Below, piece by piece: positions 46,832 through 54,157 of a stretch of DNA of 64,000 nucleotides (its first letter is position 1; every line of letters begins with the position of its first letter). The translations under genes were made by a program, and so were the position numbers. The stretch comes from Dokdonia sp. Hel_I_53 (GTDB lineage: Bacteria > Bacteroidota > Bacteroidia > Flavobacteriales > Flavobacteriaceae): assembly GCF_007827465.1 (NCBI RefSeq), contig NZ_VISL01000001.1, forward strand, positions 997,001 to 1,061,000, read 5' to 3'. Under the pieces are notes generated by a model. The model did no database searches. It was not told where the DNA came from and saw nothing but the letters and a program-made list of their open reading frames with translations.

Positions 46832-47878
46832 TTATAAAGTTGCCTTTATGGAAACCTCCCTTTTTTTGAAACTTTCTAACAATATATAAAACTGAACCCC
46901 AAAAAGTAATGATGCTAGAACTAAATGTAACGGTTGTGTACCAAAGGGAAAATCAAAATAGTACATAGCAATCCCCGTAATTACCTCTAAGCTTATCAAA
47001 ACTAATGTCCAGTTCATCAGTTTAGTGTGCCCCAATCTAACTGATCTATTTTGCCAGAAGAGATAAATATTAAGTACTGTTACAAGAATAGAAAAAGATC
47101 TATGTATATAAAACCAAGATGTAGCAGGATCTAACCAAAGACTTTTTGCATCATACCCCACCTCTGCGACACGTTCATCCACATATTGCCGCACTTGTGT
47201 CCCTAACGCTATTTGCACCAGCGTTAATAAACTTGCTACTAGTATGAGACTACTAAAGAGTGAATTGTATTTTTTTTGAGTAAGGAGATTTTCTCTTTGT
47301 TGAGAGGCGTGCCACAACCAAAGCAATAAAGCAACGATAAACAGTGCCGCAATCATGTGTATGGTAATTTTTACAGGAAGTAAGTTAGAATCTACCACTT
47401 GCTTCCCAAGCCATGCTTGAAAAAGCATTAGAGGCAAGACCAAAAATGATCCAAAAATATAAAGAGATTTCCTGTTCCAGTAGCTAAATGCTAAAACGAC
47501 CATCAACAGCATAGGTATACCAGCAATGGCAGTAACAACACGATTAATATATTCTATCCAAGTATGCCATACATTAAAAACTGCATAATCATGCTTTTCA
47601 TATATTTCCCAGTTTCCCTCATTAAACTCGTCTTTTGTCGTAAAATCAGAAGGGGCAATTCGTAAAGATTCTTGTCGTATAATTACTTGGCCTTCTTCAT
47701 AGGCATGATTTGGTTTCCATTGTATTTCTGACTCCTCTGTAGGGGGTATTAGATAGCCAAAACATTGTGGCCAATCTGGACACCCCATACCACTACCAGT
47801 CATTCTCACAACAGCACCTGCAATAATGATAAGATACAAGAATATTATTGATGTCTTAAGGGCTTTACGGTACCACAT
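46832..47878 (-). CDS. ctaA: Heme A synthase, COX15/CtaA family
   Basis: A 348-residue inner-membrane enzyme converting heme O to heme A for cytochrome oxidase. Eight helices are visible, with the GAVVRMTGSGMGCPDWPQCFG motif beginning at about 21 (the conserved Cys pair and first heme-ligand helix) and HTWIEYINRV. A long periplasmic loop with IPPTEESEIQWKP is usual in Bacteroidetes. The frame is open to 47944, but the start MWYRK at 47876-47878 gives the family N-terminus and follows a -7 box by 20 nt. Confidence 0.9.
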   Translation of the reverse strand: MWYRKALKTSIIFLYLIIIAGAVVRMTGSGMGCPDWPQCFGYLIPPTEESEIQWKPNHAYEEGQVIIRQESLRIAPSDFTTKDEFNEGNWEIYEKHDYAVFNVWHTWIEYINRVVTAIAGIPMLLMVVLAFSYWNRKSLYIFGSFLVLPLMLFQAWLGKQVVDSNLLPVKITIHMIAALFIVALLLWLWHASQQRENLLTQKKYNSLFSSLILVASLLTLVQIALGTQVRQYVDERVAEVGYDAKSLWLDPATSWFYIHRSFSILVTVLNIYLFWQNRSVRLGHTKLMNWTLVLISLEVITGIAMYYFDFPFGTQPLHLVLASLLFGVQFYILLESFKKREVSIKATL

Positions 47879-47897
47879 ATGTATAGTTTGAATCTTA

Positions 47898-47905
47898 CAA
47901 AAATA
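47898..47905 (-). promoter_or_regulatory. Candidate -7 box for ctaA
   Basis: CAAAAATA reads TATTTTTG on the minus strand, 19 nt before the ATG; it supports the shorter start. Confidence 0.35.
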
Positions 47906-47969
47906 ACAATTGAGTCGTTTATTATTGGATATTGTGAGTTTCAAATAAAATGAAAATAGATGTGGTTAC

Positions 47970-47983
47970 GCTTTCGCGAAAGC
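47970..47983. repeat. Dispersed palindrome, exact core, intergenic
   Basis: It lies about 27 nt left of the first satD operator, in the ctaA-satD divergent region. Confidence 0.95.
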
Positions 47984-48009
47984 GGTATTTCAACCATCCC
48001 CTCTTATCA

Positions 48010-48113
48010 TATCGCACTTGTAAACGATTTCACCACATATCGTCTTTTAAGACGAAATAGGAATATATCGTCTCTAAATACGAAATACTTGCATATCGTC
48101 TTCAAATACGATA
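48010..48113 (+). promoter_or_regulatory. Four phased operators upstream of satD
   Basis: Dyads of form TATCGt-N8-ACGAwA begin at 48010, 48038, 48066 and 48094, exactly 28 bp apart, with 8-bp linkers between sites. The fourth is a perfect TATCGT/ACGATA dyad and lies in the promoter spacer; the third touches the -33 box. The first has TATCGC/ACGATT. They are probably bound by the SatD HTH protein as an autorepressor; binding is inferred. Confidence 0.75.
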
Positions 48114-48119
48114 TATTTG
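48089..48119 (+). promoter_or_regulatory. Promoter of satD, leaderless
   Basis: TTG at 48089-48091, a 20-bp spacer and TATATTTG at 48112-48119 match the consensus. Only 4 nt separate the box from the ATG at 48124, so transcription should start at or next to the A of the ATG. Confidence 0.7.
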
Positions 48120-48123
48120 TGCT

Positions 48124-48732
48124 ATGAAAAAATTAGTAGCCGTTCTTACTGGTGACATTATTAACTCTCGTGAGGAAAAAGTAACTAACTGGATGCCAGA
48201 ATTAAAATCTACCTTAGAACGATATGGACCTACCCCTGAAAATTGGGAAATATACCGCGGAGATAGCTTTCAATTGATGCTCCCTGCCTCTGATGGATTC
48301 ATAGCAGCCTTACACATTAAAGCAACTATAAAAAAATTCAGAAGTATCGATGTACGAATTTCCATAGGTTTAGGGACTATTGATCACGCAGCAAAACGAA
48401 TTACAGAATCTAATGGCAGCGCATTTTTACATTCTGGTGAAGGTTTTGAAAATCTTAAGAAACAAACATTGGCTATCACATCAAATAATACACAAGAGTT
48501 ACAAGCAATTCACATAATGATAGATCTTGCAATGCTAGTGGCAAATAACTGGACACCTTCTGTAGCTCAGCTAATCCAAACATACATTGAACACCCAGAT
48601 AGACAACAAAAAGAAATTGCCCAGCTTCTCAACAAATCTCAGAGCACTGTGAGTGAAACGCTGTCTAGGAGTGGTTATGAAGAAATAATTGCCATACAGC
48701 ACTATTATAAACAGTTAATACCTAAACAATGA
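48124..48732 (+). CDS. satD: SatD-family protein with C-terminal HTH
   Basis: A 202-residue cytoplasmic protein of the SatD family (PF16264). The C-terminus (about 161-187) has a helix-turn-helix reading KEIAQLLNKSQSTVSETLSR. The N-terminal part has TGDIINS (Asp11), YRGDSF (Asp47), VRISIGLGTID (about 77-87) and SGEGFENL, a layout like nucleotidyl-cyclase domains with two metal Asp; this likeness is my inference. SatD was named from an acid-tolerance operon of streptococci. The gene lies behind four operators and overlaps the next gene by ATGA, so it probably represses its own operon. Confidence 0.75.
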   Translation: MKKLVAVLTGDIINSREEKVTNWMPELKSTLERYGPTPENWEIYRGDSFQLMLPASDGFIAALHIKATIKKFRSIDVRISIGLGTIDHAAKRITESNGSAFLHSGEGFENLKKQTLAITSNNTQELQAIHIMIDLAMLVANNWTPSVAQLIQTYIEHPDRQQKEIAQLLNKSQSTVSETLSRSGYEEIIAIQHYYKQLIPKQ

Positions 48733-49445
48733 TTATATTAATTAAGTTATTACTTGCGCATTGTATAGGAGACTTTGTATTACAACCCGAAAAATGGGTG
48801 AAGAATAAAAGAAAAAAAACATACAAATCTCCGTTCTTGTATGCGCATATTGCTGTACATACCTTGGCCTTATTAGTCATTTTTCAATTTGACATAAGCT
48901 ACTGGCCGTTGTATTTATTTATTTCCACAACTCACTATTTGATTGATCTTGCAAAGCTTAGTCTGTACTCTAAGAAAAAGGATCGCTTACTATTTATACT
49001 TGATCAAGTGGCACACCTCATTATGATCTGGATTGTCTTAGTCTATTATAGGTCAGTCTCTTTTGACATGAGTATAGTTTATAGAAATGATGTCCTACTA
49101 TTCATACTAGCTATTGTATGCTTAACCTCGGTGAGTGGTGTGATAATGAAAATCTTAATGAGCAGATGGTCTCTTGAGGAAAATGATTTAAAACATTCCC
49201 TTAGCCAAGCTGGCTTGTATATTGGAATATTAGAACGTCTATTTGTATTTGGATTTATAGTACTGAATCAATGGGAAGCTATTGGACTACTTATAACGGC
49301 AAAATCTGTGTTTCGCTTTGGTGATCTTTCAAAAGCAAAGGATCGCAAGCTCACAGAGTATGTTTTAATTGGCACCATGTTGAGCTTTGGAAGTGCAATC
49401 ATCATAGGTCTAGCCTACGTATATCTCTCTTCAATATTGATTTAA
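48729..49445 (+). CDS. DUF3307 membrane protein
   Basis: A 238-residue integral membrane protein with about six hydrophobic segments. It starts with ILIKLLLAHCIGDFVLQ, the conserved opening of DUF3307 proteins, with DxxLQ. The central THYLIDLAK and LDQVAHLIMI segments are also conserved, with several His and Asp in the membrane. Its ATG overlaps the satD stop (ATGA), so it is translationally coupled. It ends at a strong terminator. SatD and DUF3307 are found together in other bacteria. Function unknown. Confidence 0.8.
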   Translation: MIILIKLLLAHCIGDFVLQPEKWVKNKRKKTYKSPFLYAHIAVHTLALLVIFQFDISYWPLYLFISTTHYLIDLAKLSLYSKKKDRLLFILDQVAHLIMIWIVLVYYRSVSFDMSIVYRNDVLLFILAIVCLTSVSGVIMKILMSRWSLEENDLKHSLSQAGLYIGILERLFVFGFIVLNQWEAIGLLITAKSVFRFGDLSKAKDRKLTEYVLIGTMLSFGSAIIIGLAYVYLSSILI

Positions 49446-49449
49446 ACAG

Positions 49450-49482
49450 AAAAGAGCTCCTTTCGTTGAAAGGAGCTCTTTT
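49450..49482. terminator. Bidirectional terminator
   Basis: Arms 49450-49463 and 49469-49482 form a perfect 14-bp stem around a 5-nt loop. It ends the satD operon and lpdA. Confidence 0.9.
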
Positions 49483-49489
49483 AGTTATT

Positions 49490-49503
49490 GGTTTCGCGAA
49501 AGC
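49490..49503. repeat. Dispersed palindrome, one-mismatch copy
   Basis: 13 of 14 core bases match; the second C is G. It lies just after the terminator between convergent genes. Confidence 0.85.
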
Positions 49504-49512
49504 GTAAATCAA

Positions 49513-50910
49513 TTAAATATGTAAGGCTCTATCATCAGTAGCTGCAAGTGCGGCTTCTTTAACAGCTTCTGCATAAGTAGGGTGCGCATGACTCATACGA
49601 GCCATATCCTCTGCACTTGCTCTAAACTCCATAGCTGTTACTCCCTCTGCAATTAAATCTGCAACACGAGCTCCTACCATATGAACACCTAATACTTCGT
49701 CTGTAGTTTTATCTGCTAGAATTTTTACAAATCCATCTGTATCTCCACTAGCACGACTACGTCCCAAAGCACGCATTGGGAATTGGCCTGACTTGTACTC
49801 AACGCCAGCGTTCTTAAGCTCCTCTTCCGTTTTACCTACAGAGGCTACTTCTGGCCATGTATAAACTACGCCTGGGATTAAATTATAATCTATATGTGGT
49901 TTTTGACCTGCAAGTTGCTCTGCAACTACAACCCCCTCTTCTTCTGCCTTATGCGCAAGCATGGCTCCTTTCACAACATCACCTATGGCATAAATATTTG
50001 AAACATTTGTTTTTAAATGTTCATCTACCTCTACACGACCACGATCATCTGTTTTGATACCTACTGCATCTAGGTTAAGTCCGTCTGTATACGCACGACG
50101 CCCTACAGATACGAGTACGTAATCACCCTTAAACTCAACTTTTTTTCCTTTCTTATCAGTTGCCTTCACAGTAACCTCATCACCATCACGCTCAACGGCA
50201 GTCACACCGTGAGAAAGCGCAAATTTCATTTTTTGCTTCTTGAATACTTTAAGCATTTCCTTACTTTGCGCACCATCCATTGTTGGGATAATACGATCCA
50301 TGTATTCCACAACCGTTACCTCTGCTCCTAATCTTTTGTATACCTGCCCTAATTCTAGACCTATTACTCCTCCACCTATTACAATAAGATGTTTAGGTAC
50401 CTCTGGAAGTTTAAGAGCTTCTGTAGACGTAATAATACGTTCTTTATCGATTGTTATAAATGGAAGCGTACTCGGTTTAGATCCAGTAGCTATAATGATA
50501 TTTTTTGCCTCTAAAGTTGTTTCTTTTTCGCCTTTCACTAGAATATGAGTAGCATCTTTAAAAGAACCCATACCTTGATAAACATCAATCTTATTTTTGT
50601 CCATAAGATATTCAATTCCCTTTGTCGTTTGATCTACTACGCTTTGTTTGCGAGCAATCATTTTCTCTAAAGAAAATTTCACATCTCCTAGCTCAATACC
50701 ATGCTCATCAAAATGTTTTATGGCATCTTCATAATGGTGTGAAGAATCCAGTAAAGCTTTAGACGGAATACATCCCACATTGAGACAGGTTCCTCCTAGT
50801 GTACTATATTTTTCTATTATGGCAGTTTTCATTCCTAGTTGTGCACAACGTATTGCTGCTACATATCCACCAGGACCAGAGCCTATCACGGCTACATCAT
50901 ATGAACTCAT
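49513..50910 (-). CDS. lpdA: Dihydrolipoyl dehydrogenase
   Basis: A 465-residue flavoprotein, the E3 component of 2-oxoacid dehydrogenase complexes. It has the FAD loop IGSGPGGYVAAIR (10-22), the redox disulfide GGTCLNVGCIPSK (about 39-51), the NAD loop VIGGGVIGLELG, the Asp of NIYAIGDVV, and the C-terminal HAHPTYAE (catalytic His-Glu). The length is normal. It has its own -7 box at 50932. Firm call. Confidence 0.95.
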   Translation of the reverse strand: MSSYDVAVIGSGPGGYVAAIRCAQLGMKTAIIEKYSTLGGTCLNVGCIPSKALLDSSHHYEDAIKHFDEHGIELGDVKFSLEKMIARKQSVVDQTTKGIEYLMDKNKIDVYQGMGSFKDATHILVKGEKETTLEAKNIIIATGSKPSTLPFITIDKERIITSTEALKLPEVPKHLIVIGGGVIGLELGQVYKRLGAEVTVVEYMDRIIPTMDGAQSKEMLKVFKKQKMKFALSHGVTAVERDGDEVTVKATDKKGKKVEFKGDYVLVSVGRRAYTDGLNLDAVGIKTDDRGRVEVDEHLKTNVSNIYAIGDVVKGAMLAHKAEEEGVVVAEQLAGQKPHIDYNLIPGVVYTWPEVASVGKTEEELKNAGVEYKSGQFPMRALGRSRASGDTDGFVKILADKTTDEVLGVHMVGARVADLIAEGVTAMEFRASAEDMARMSHAHPTYAEAVKEAALAATDDRALHI

Positions 50911-50931
50911 ATTTTCTTTTTAAAAGTTAGA

Positions 50932-50939
50932 CAAAGATA
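50932..50939 (-). promoter_or_regulatory. Candidate -7 box for lpdA
   Basis: CAAAGATA reads TATCTTTG on the minus strand, 21 nt before the ATG. No clear -33. Confidence 0.35.
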
Positions 50940-51011
50940 CGAAGTTAGGAAGGAGTTTTAAAGTGAAGCTTTAAACCATTTGAGTGATTATATTCGATTT
51001 TAATAAATAAA

Positions 51012-51035
51012 AAAGCCCTCATTGCTGAAGGCTTT
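51012..51035 (-). terminator. Weak terminator of the DUF2911 gene
   Basis: A 6-bp stem (51012-51017 with 51030-51035) followed on the minus strand by an AT-rich T tract. Modest support. Confidence 0.5.
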
Positions 51036-51058
51036 CAAAACTTTAGAAATGGAAATTA

Positions 51059-51904
51059 TTACATAGCTCCCCACTCTTTAAGAGAGTCGTTATTCATTTT
51101 TATGTAATCCATGTTCCCTGCTTTTTTAGCTCCTGCTAAGGAAGCTTGTGCAGCTTTTATAGCTCCTTTTTTATCTCCTGCTTTTGCAAGTAATAAAGAC
51201 TGCTGACGCAATTGCCAAAACTTAGGTTCTTTATTCATAGACATTGCTTTCTCCATATACTTGCTAGCTCTCTCAAGATCTTGATCAGTGCTTGAAAGGT
51301 AAACCGCTGCGTTATAATAATCTCCCATACTTGGCCCAGACAACACTCTATCTATACTCGCAAGAACTGTTTGATTAGCAGGTACTTCAAAAGGCACAGC
51401 TACATACGTTTTGTCCCATTGCATTGTTAAATGTGCTCCATCATTAGATAAATGGTCTACTCCTACCGTAAAAGATTCGGCCGGTATATTAGTCATTTGT
51501 ACTTTTGCCTTAGTTACAACAGCTACTTTACTATCATCCCATTTTGCTGGAGTTCCCCAATTATTAGTGTCTGTGTATAAATATACTTCCCATTCATTTT
51601 CCATAGGCTTAGTATAGATCGCATATTTACCAGATTTTATTTCTTTGCCTCCAATAGTTACAGGGGTTGAAAATTCTATTGTTGTATTTGCATTTGCACC
51701 TGTACGCCACATTGCTCCATAAGGAACGAGGTCTCCCATAATAGTACGATCTCTCATTGCTGGACGTGAATATTCTACTGTCACGTCAGTAAGACCTACT
51801 TTCTGCATTATTTTGGCTGCTGGACTAGGAGCTGGCGTTTCAATTTGTGAAGTCACAGTCAAGGTAAAAACACCTAAGAAAGCTACTAATAAGAATTTTT
51901 TCAT
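51059..51904 (-). CDS. Exported DUF2911 protein
   Basis: A 281-residue protein with a signal peptide (MKKFLLVAFLGVFTLTVTSQ). The central 130 residues match DUF2911: VTVEYSRPAMRDRTIMGDLVPYG, WRTGANANTTIEF and GKYAIYTKP are conserved blocks. The last 80 residues are helical with TPR-like features (YYNAAVYLSS, then ASKYMEKAMSM). Periplasmic location; function unknown. It is divergent from the aquaporin gene, with a degenerate palindrome copy in between. Confidence 0.83.
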   Translation of the reverse strand: MKKFLLVAFLGVFTLTVTSQIETPAPSPAAKIMQKVGLTDVTVEYSRPAMRDRTIMGDLVPYGAMWRTGANANTTIEFSTPVTIGGKEIKSGKYAIYTKPMENEWEVYLYTDTNNWGTPAKWDDSKVAVVTKAKVQMTNIPAESFTVGVDHLSNDGAHLTMQWDKTYVAVPFEVPANQTVLASIDRVLSGPSMGDYYNAAVYLSSTDQDLERASKYMEKAMSMNKEPKFWQLRQQSLLLAKAGDKKGAIKAAQASLAGAKKAGNMDYIKMNNDSLKEWGAM

Positions 51905-51938
51905 AATATTTATTTTTAATGGTTAAAAGATGTTTTAT

Positions 51939-51952
51939 GCTTTCGCTAAAAC
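51939..51952. repeat. Dispersed palindrome, degenerate copy
   Basis: 12 of 14 core bases match. It is within the divergent DUF2911-aquaporin region. Confidence 0.6.
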
Positions 51953-51963
51953 ATCCATACCAA

Positions 51964-51971
51964 CAAAAATA
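51964..51971 (-). promoter_or_regulatory. Candidate -7 box for the DUF2911 gene
   Basis: CAAAAATA reads TATTTTTG on the minus strand, 59 nt before the ATG. No clear -33. Confidence 0.3.
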
Positions 51972-52020
51972 CGTCACTCTTAATAGCTAATTGTTAACTA
52001 AACCTTAATATACAGAGGCG

Positions 52021-52028
52021 TATCTTTG
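52021..52028 (+). promoter_or_regulatory. Candidate -7 box for the aquaporin gene
   Basis: TATCTTTG lies 16 nt before the ATG. A TTG at 51991 is too far for a standard spacer. Confidence 0.35.
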
Positions 52029-52044
52029 CTTAAAACTATCAAAT

Positions 52045-52707
52045 ATGAAACGCTATATCGCCGAGCTTATAGGTACATTTTCAATGGTTTTTTGTGGTTG
52101 CGCAGCCATGAGCGTTAATGAAATTACCGCGGGATCTGTAACACACCCTGGTATCGCGATTACTTGGGGTCTTATAGTGATGGGTATGATATACGCATTT
52201 GGAGACATTTCTGGTGCTCACCTCAACCCCGCAGTAACAGTTGCTTTTGCTTACGCAAAAAAATTTTCTTGGAGAGAAGTACCAAAATATGTCTTGGCAC
52301 AACTAGTAGGAGCCACAATAGCCGGAGCTTTTTTATGGTTTCTTTTTCCTGAAAGTGAGTTTTTAGGTAGTACAGTGCCTTCTTTTGATTATTTCAGAGC
52401 CTTTATTCTAGAAATCCTTCTTGCATTTTTTCTTATGCTTGTAATTATAAACGTATCGACTGGTGCTAAAGAAATTGGTATTATCGCAGGTATAGCTATT
52501 GGTGGTATTGTATTACTAGAAGCTATGTTTGCAGGTCCTATGACAAATGCTTCTATGAATCCTGCCAGATCCTTAGGTCCAGCTATTTTCTCTGGAAAAT
52601 GGGAGCCGATATGGATCTACCTGACAGCGCCATTTATAGGTGCTATTCTAGCAGTAATTAGTTGCAAACTCGTAAAAGATGAACAATGCTGCGATGGCCA
52701 GTGTTAA
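52045..52707 (+). CDS. MIP-family channel with NIP-like selectivity filter
   Basis: A 220-residue inner-membrane channel with six helices and two NPA motifs (Asn61-Pro-Ala63 and Asn172-Pro-Ala174). Aligning by eye to AqpZ, the aromatic/arginine filter is Trp41, Ala160, Ala169 and Arg175, closer to plant NIP and glycerol-type channels than to water-specific AqpZ. The segment FAGPMTNASMNPARSLGPA also reads like NIP proteins. Wider solutes such as glycerol, urea or metalloids are thus possible. The C-terminal tail ends DEQCCDGQC, three Cys in nine residues. It is a single gene, 178 nt before the next operon. Confidence 0.85.
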   Translation: MKRYIAELIGTFSMVFCGCAAMSVNEITAGSVTHPGIAITWGLIVMGMIYAFGDISGAHLNPAVTVAFAYAKKFSWREVPKYVLAQLVGATIAGAFLWFLFPESEFLGSTVPSFDYFRAFILEILLAFFLMLVIINVSTGAKEIGIIAGIAIGGIVLLEAMFAGPMTNASMNPARSLGPAIFSGKWEPIWIYLTAPFIGAILAVISCKLVKDEQCCDGQC

Positions 52708-52822
52708 AACAATGAAGACTTACATGCCACTTATAAAGTTATAGCAATCAAATACTTTTGATCAAATGATGTCTCAAAAAATCTTATAATTTTCTAGAAA
52801 AGTAAATCATATTTTGTCTTTT

Positions 52823-52851
52823 GTTTAACTTATGCCTCTATTTTATTAAAC
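52823..52851 (+). promoter_or_regulatory. Inverted repeat upstream of the SRPBCC-SDR-photolyase operon
   Basis: GTTTAA (52823-52828) and TTAAAC (52846-52851) are separated by 17 bp, 35 nt before the ATG. No TAnnTTTG box is seen, so an alternative sigma factor or regulator could act here. Weak support. Confidence 0.3.
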
Positions 52852-52885
52852 ATTATCATTGTATTTTAGCTAGATAAACAGTGAT

Positions 52886-53395
52886 ATGAAAATTTACCAA
52901 ATACATTCCAAGCAGAACCTTCCAATAACTTTAGATGAAGCCTGGGAATTCTTATCTAATGCCCGTAACCTTGCAACCATTACTCCAGATTATATGAATT
53001 TCAATATCATTTCTGGAGCAGATAGACCTGTGTATGCAGGGCAATTAATCCAATATACCGTTACCCCTCTTGCTAATTTTAAATTAAAATGGGTCACAGA
53101 AATTATTAGTGTAAAAGAAGGAGAATATTTTGTTGATGAGCAAAAATATGGCCCCTACGCTATGTGGCACCACAAACACTTTATAAAAGAAATACCTGGT
53201 GGTGTAGAAATGGAAGATATAGTAGATTACAAGTTGCCCGCTGGATTTTTAGGCAGAATTGCACATCCATACCTTGTAAAACCAAAATTAGATGAGATTT
53301 TTTCATATCGAAAGACGGCTTTAGAAAAAAAGTTTGGAATCTACCAGCTACCAAAACAAGACTCTACAACACTAAAACAGGACATACTCAACTAA
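52886..53395 (+). CDS. SRPBCC ligand-binding-type protein
   Basis: A 169-residue cytoplasmic protein of the START/SRPBCC fold. The opening IHSKQNLPITLDEAWEFLSN and the ARNLATITPDYMNF block are typical, and the long C-terminal helix (about 132-158) covers the cavity. No catalytic residues are recognised; the ligand is unknown. It is the first of three genes, 11 nt before the SDR, and this gene set with a photolyase recurs in many bacteria. Confidence 0.8.
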   Translation: MKIYQIHSKQNLPITLDEAWEFLSNARNLATITPDYMNFNIISGADRPVYAGQLIQYTVTPLANFKLKWVTEIISVKEGEYFVDEQKYGPYAMWHHKHFIKEIPGGVEMEDIVDYKLPAGFLGRIAHPYLVKPKLDEIFSYRKTALEKKFGIYQLPKQDSTTLKQDILN

Positions 53396-53406
53396 TAAAA
53401 AAACTT

Positions 53407-54105
53407 ATGAGAAAGAATATACTTTTGATAGGAGGAAGCCATGGGATAGGATTTGAAATTGCCAATAAACTACATTCTAAACATACTGTGTATGTTGCAT
53501 CTCGTACTAAAGAAAACCTCGGTAATCTTGATGTAAATCATCTTCAATTTGACACAGAAAAAGATGAGCTAGATATGTCTGAATTACCAGAACGCATTGA
53601 TGGATTTATATTTTGCCCAGGAACAATAAACCTTAAACCTTTTAAAAGTTTGAGTACAGAAATTTTTAGAGAAGATCTAGAACTCAATTTTTTAAGTATG
53701 ATAAAGGTCGTGCATCAAGTATTAGATCATCTTAAAAACTCTGAGCAGGCAAGCCTCGTATTCTTTAGTACGGTAGCTGTGAAAGTGGGAATGCCATTTC
53801 ATACAAGTGTTGCTGCTGCAAAAGGTGCCATAGAAGGATTTGCAAAAGCACTAGCTGCAGAGTATGCTCCAAAATTTAGAGTGAATGTAATTGCACCATC
53901 TCTTACTGACACTTCACTAGCCAGTCGACTTTTAAATAATGATAAAAAGCGAAAAATGATGGATGATCGCCACCCTTTAAAACGAGTAGGCGATGCAAAA
54001 GATATCGCAAATATTGCTGCCTTCTTAATTAGTGATGAAAGCAGCTGGATTACTGGACAGGTTCTAGGTGTTGATGGGGGAATGAGTACACTTAATGTTC
54101 AGTAG
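53407..54105 (+). CDS. SDR-family protein without the catalytic tyrosine
   Basis: A 232-residue Rossmann-fold protein. The cofactor loop GGSHGIG (9-15) is present and Ser121 fits the catalytic Ser, but the YxxxK motif reads VAAAK (135-139): Lys139 stays and the Tyr is Val. The tail has the usual SSWITGQVLGVDGG. A Tyr-less SDR next to photolyase is, as I recall, a pattern in other bacteria, so this may be a conserved variant and not decay. Reductase activity should not be assumed. Confidence 0.8.
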   Translation: MRKNILLIGGSHGIGFEIANKLHSKHTVYVASRTKENLGNLDVNHLQFDTEKDELDMSELPERIDGFIFCPGTINLKPFKSLSTEIFREDLELNFLSMIKVVHQVLDHLKNSEQASLVFFSTVAVKVGMPFHTSVAAAKGAIEGFAKALAAEYAPKFRVNVIAPSLTDTSLASRLLNNDKKRKMMDDRHPLKRVGDAKDIANIAAFLISDESSWITGQVLGVDGGMSTLNVQ

Positions 54106-54111
54106 AATTTC

Positions 54112-54125
54112 GCTTTCGCGAAAGC
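54112..54125. repeat. Dispersed palindrome, exact core with extended arms
   Basis: The dyad extends over 54108-54129 (22 bp) and lies 6 nt after the SDR stop, within the SDR-photolyase operon. Confidence 0.95.
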
Positions 54126-54157
54126 GAAACAATAAATATCAAATCAAAAAGTAATCT

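Noticed and set aside
47879..47944. Longer heme A synthase N-terminus
   Set aside because: The extension covers the -7 box and lacks family similarity.
48010..48113. A short CRISPR-like array of four repeats with 28-bp period
   Set aside because: Repeats are dyads of about 20 bp with 8-bp linkers, sit in and next to a promoter, and there are no spacers or cas genes. Operators are the better reading.
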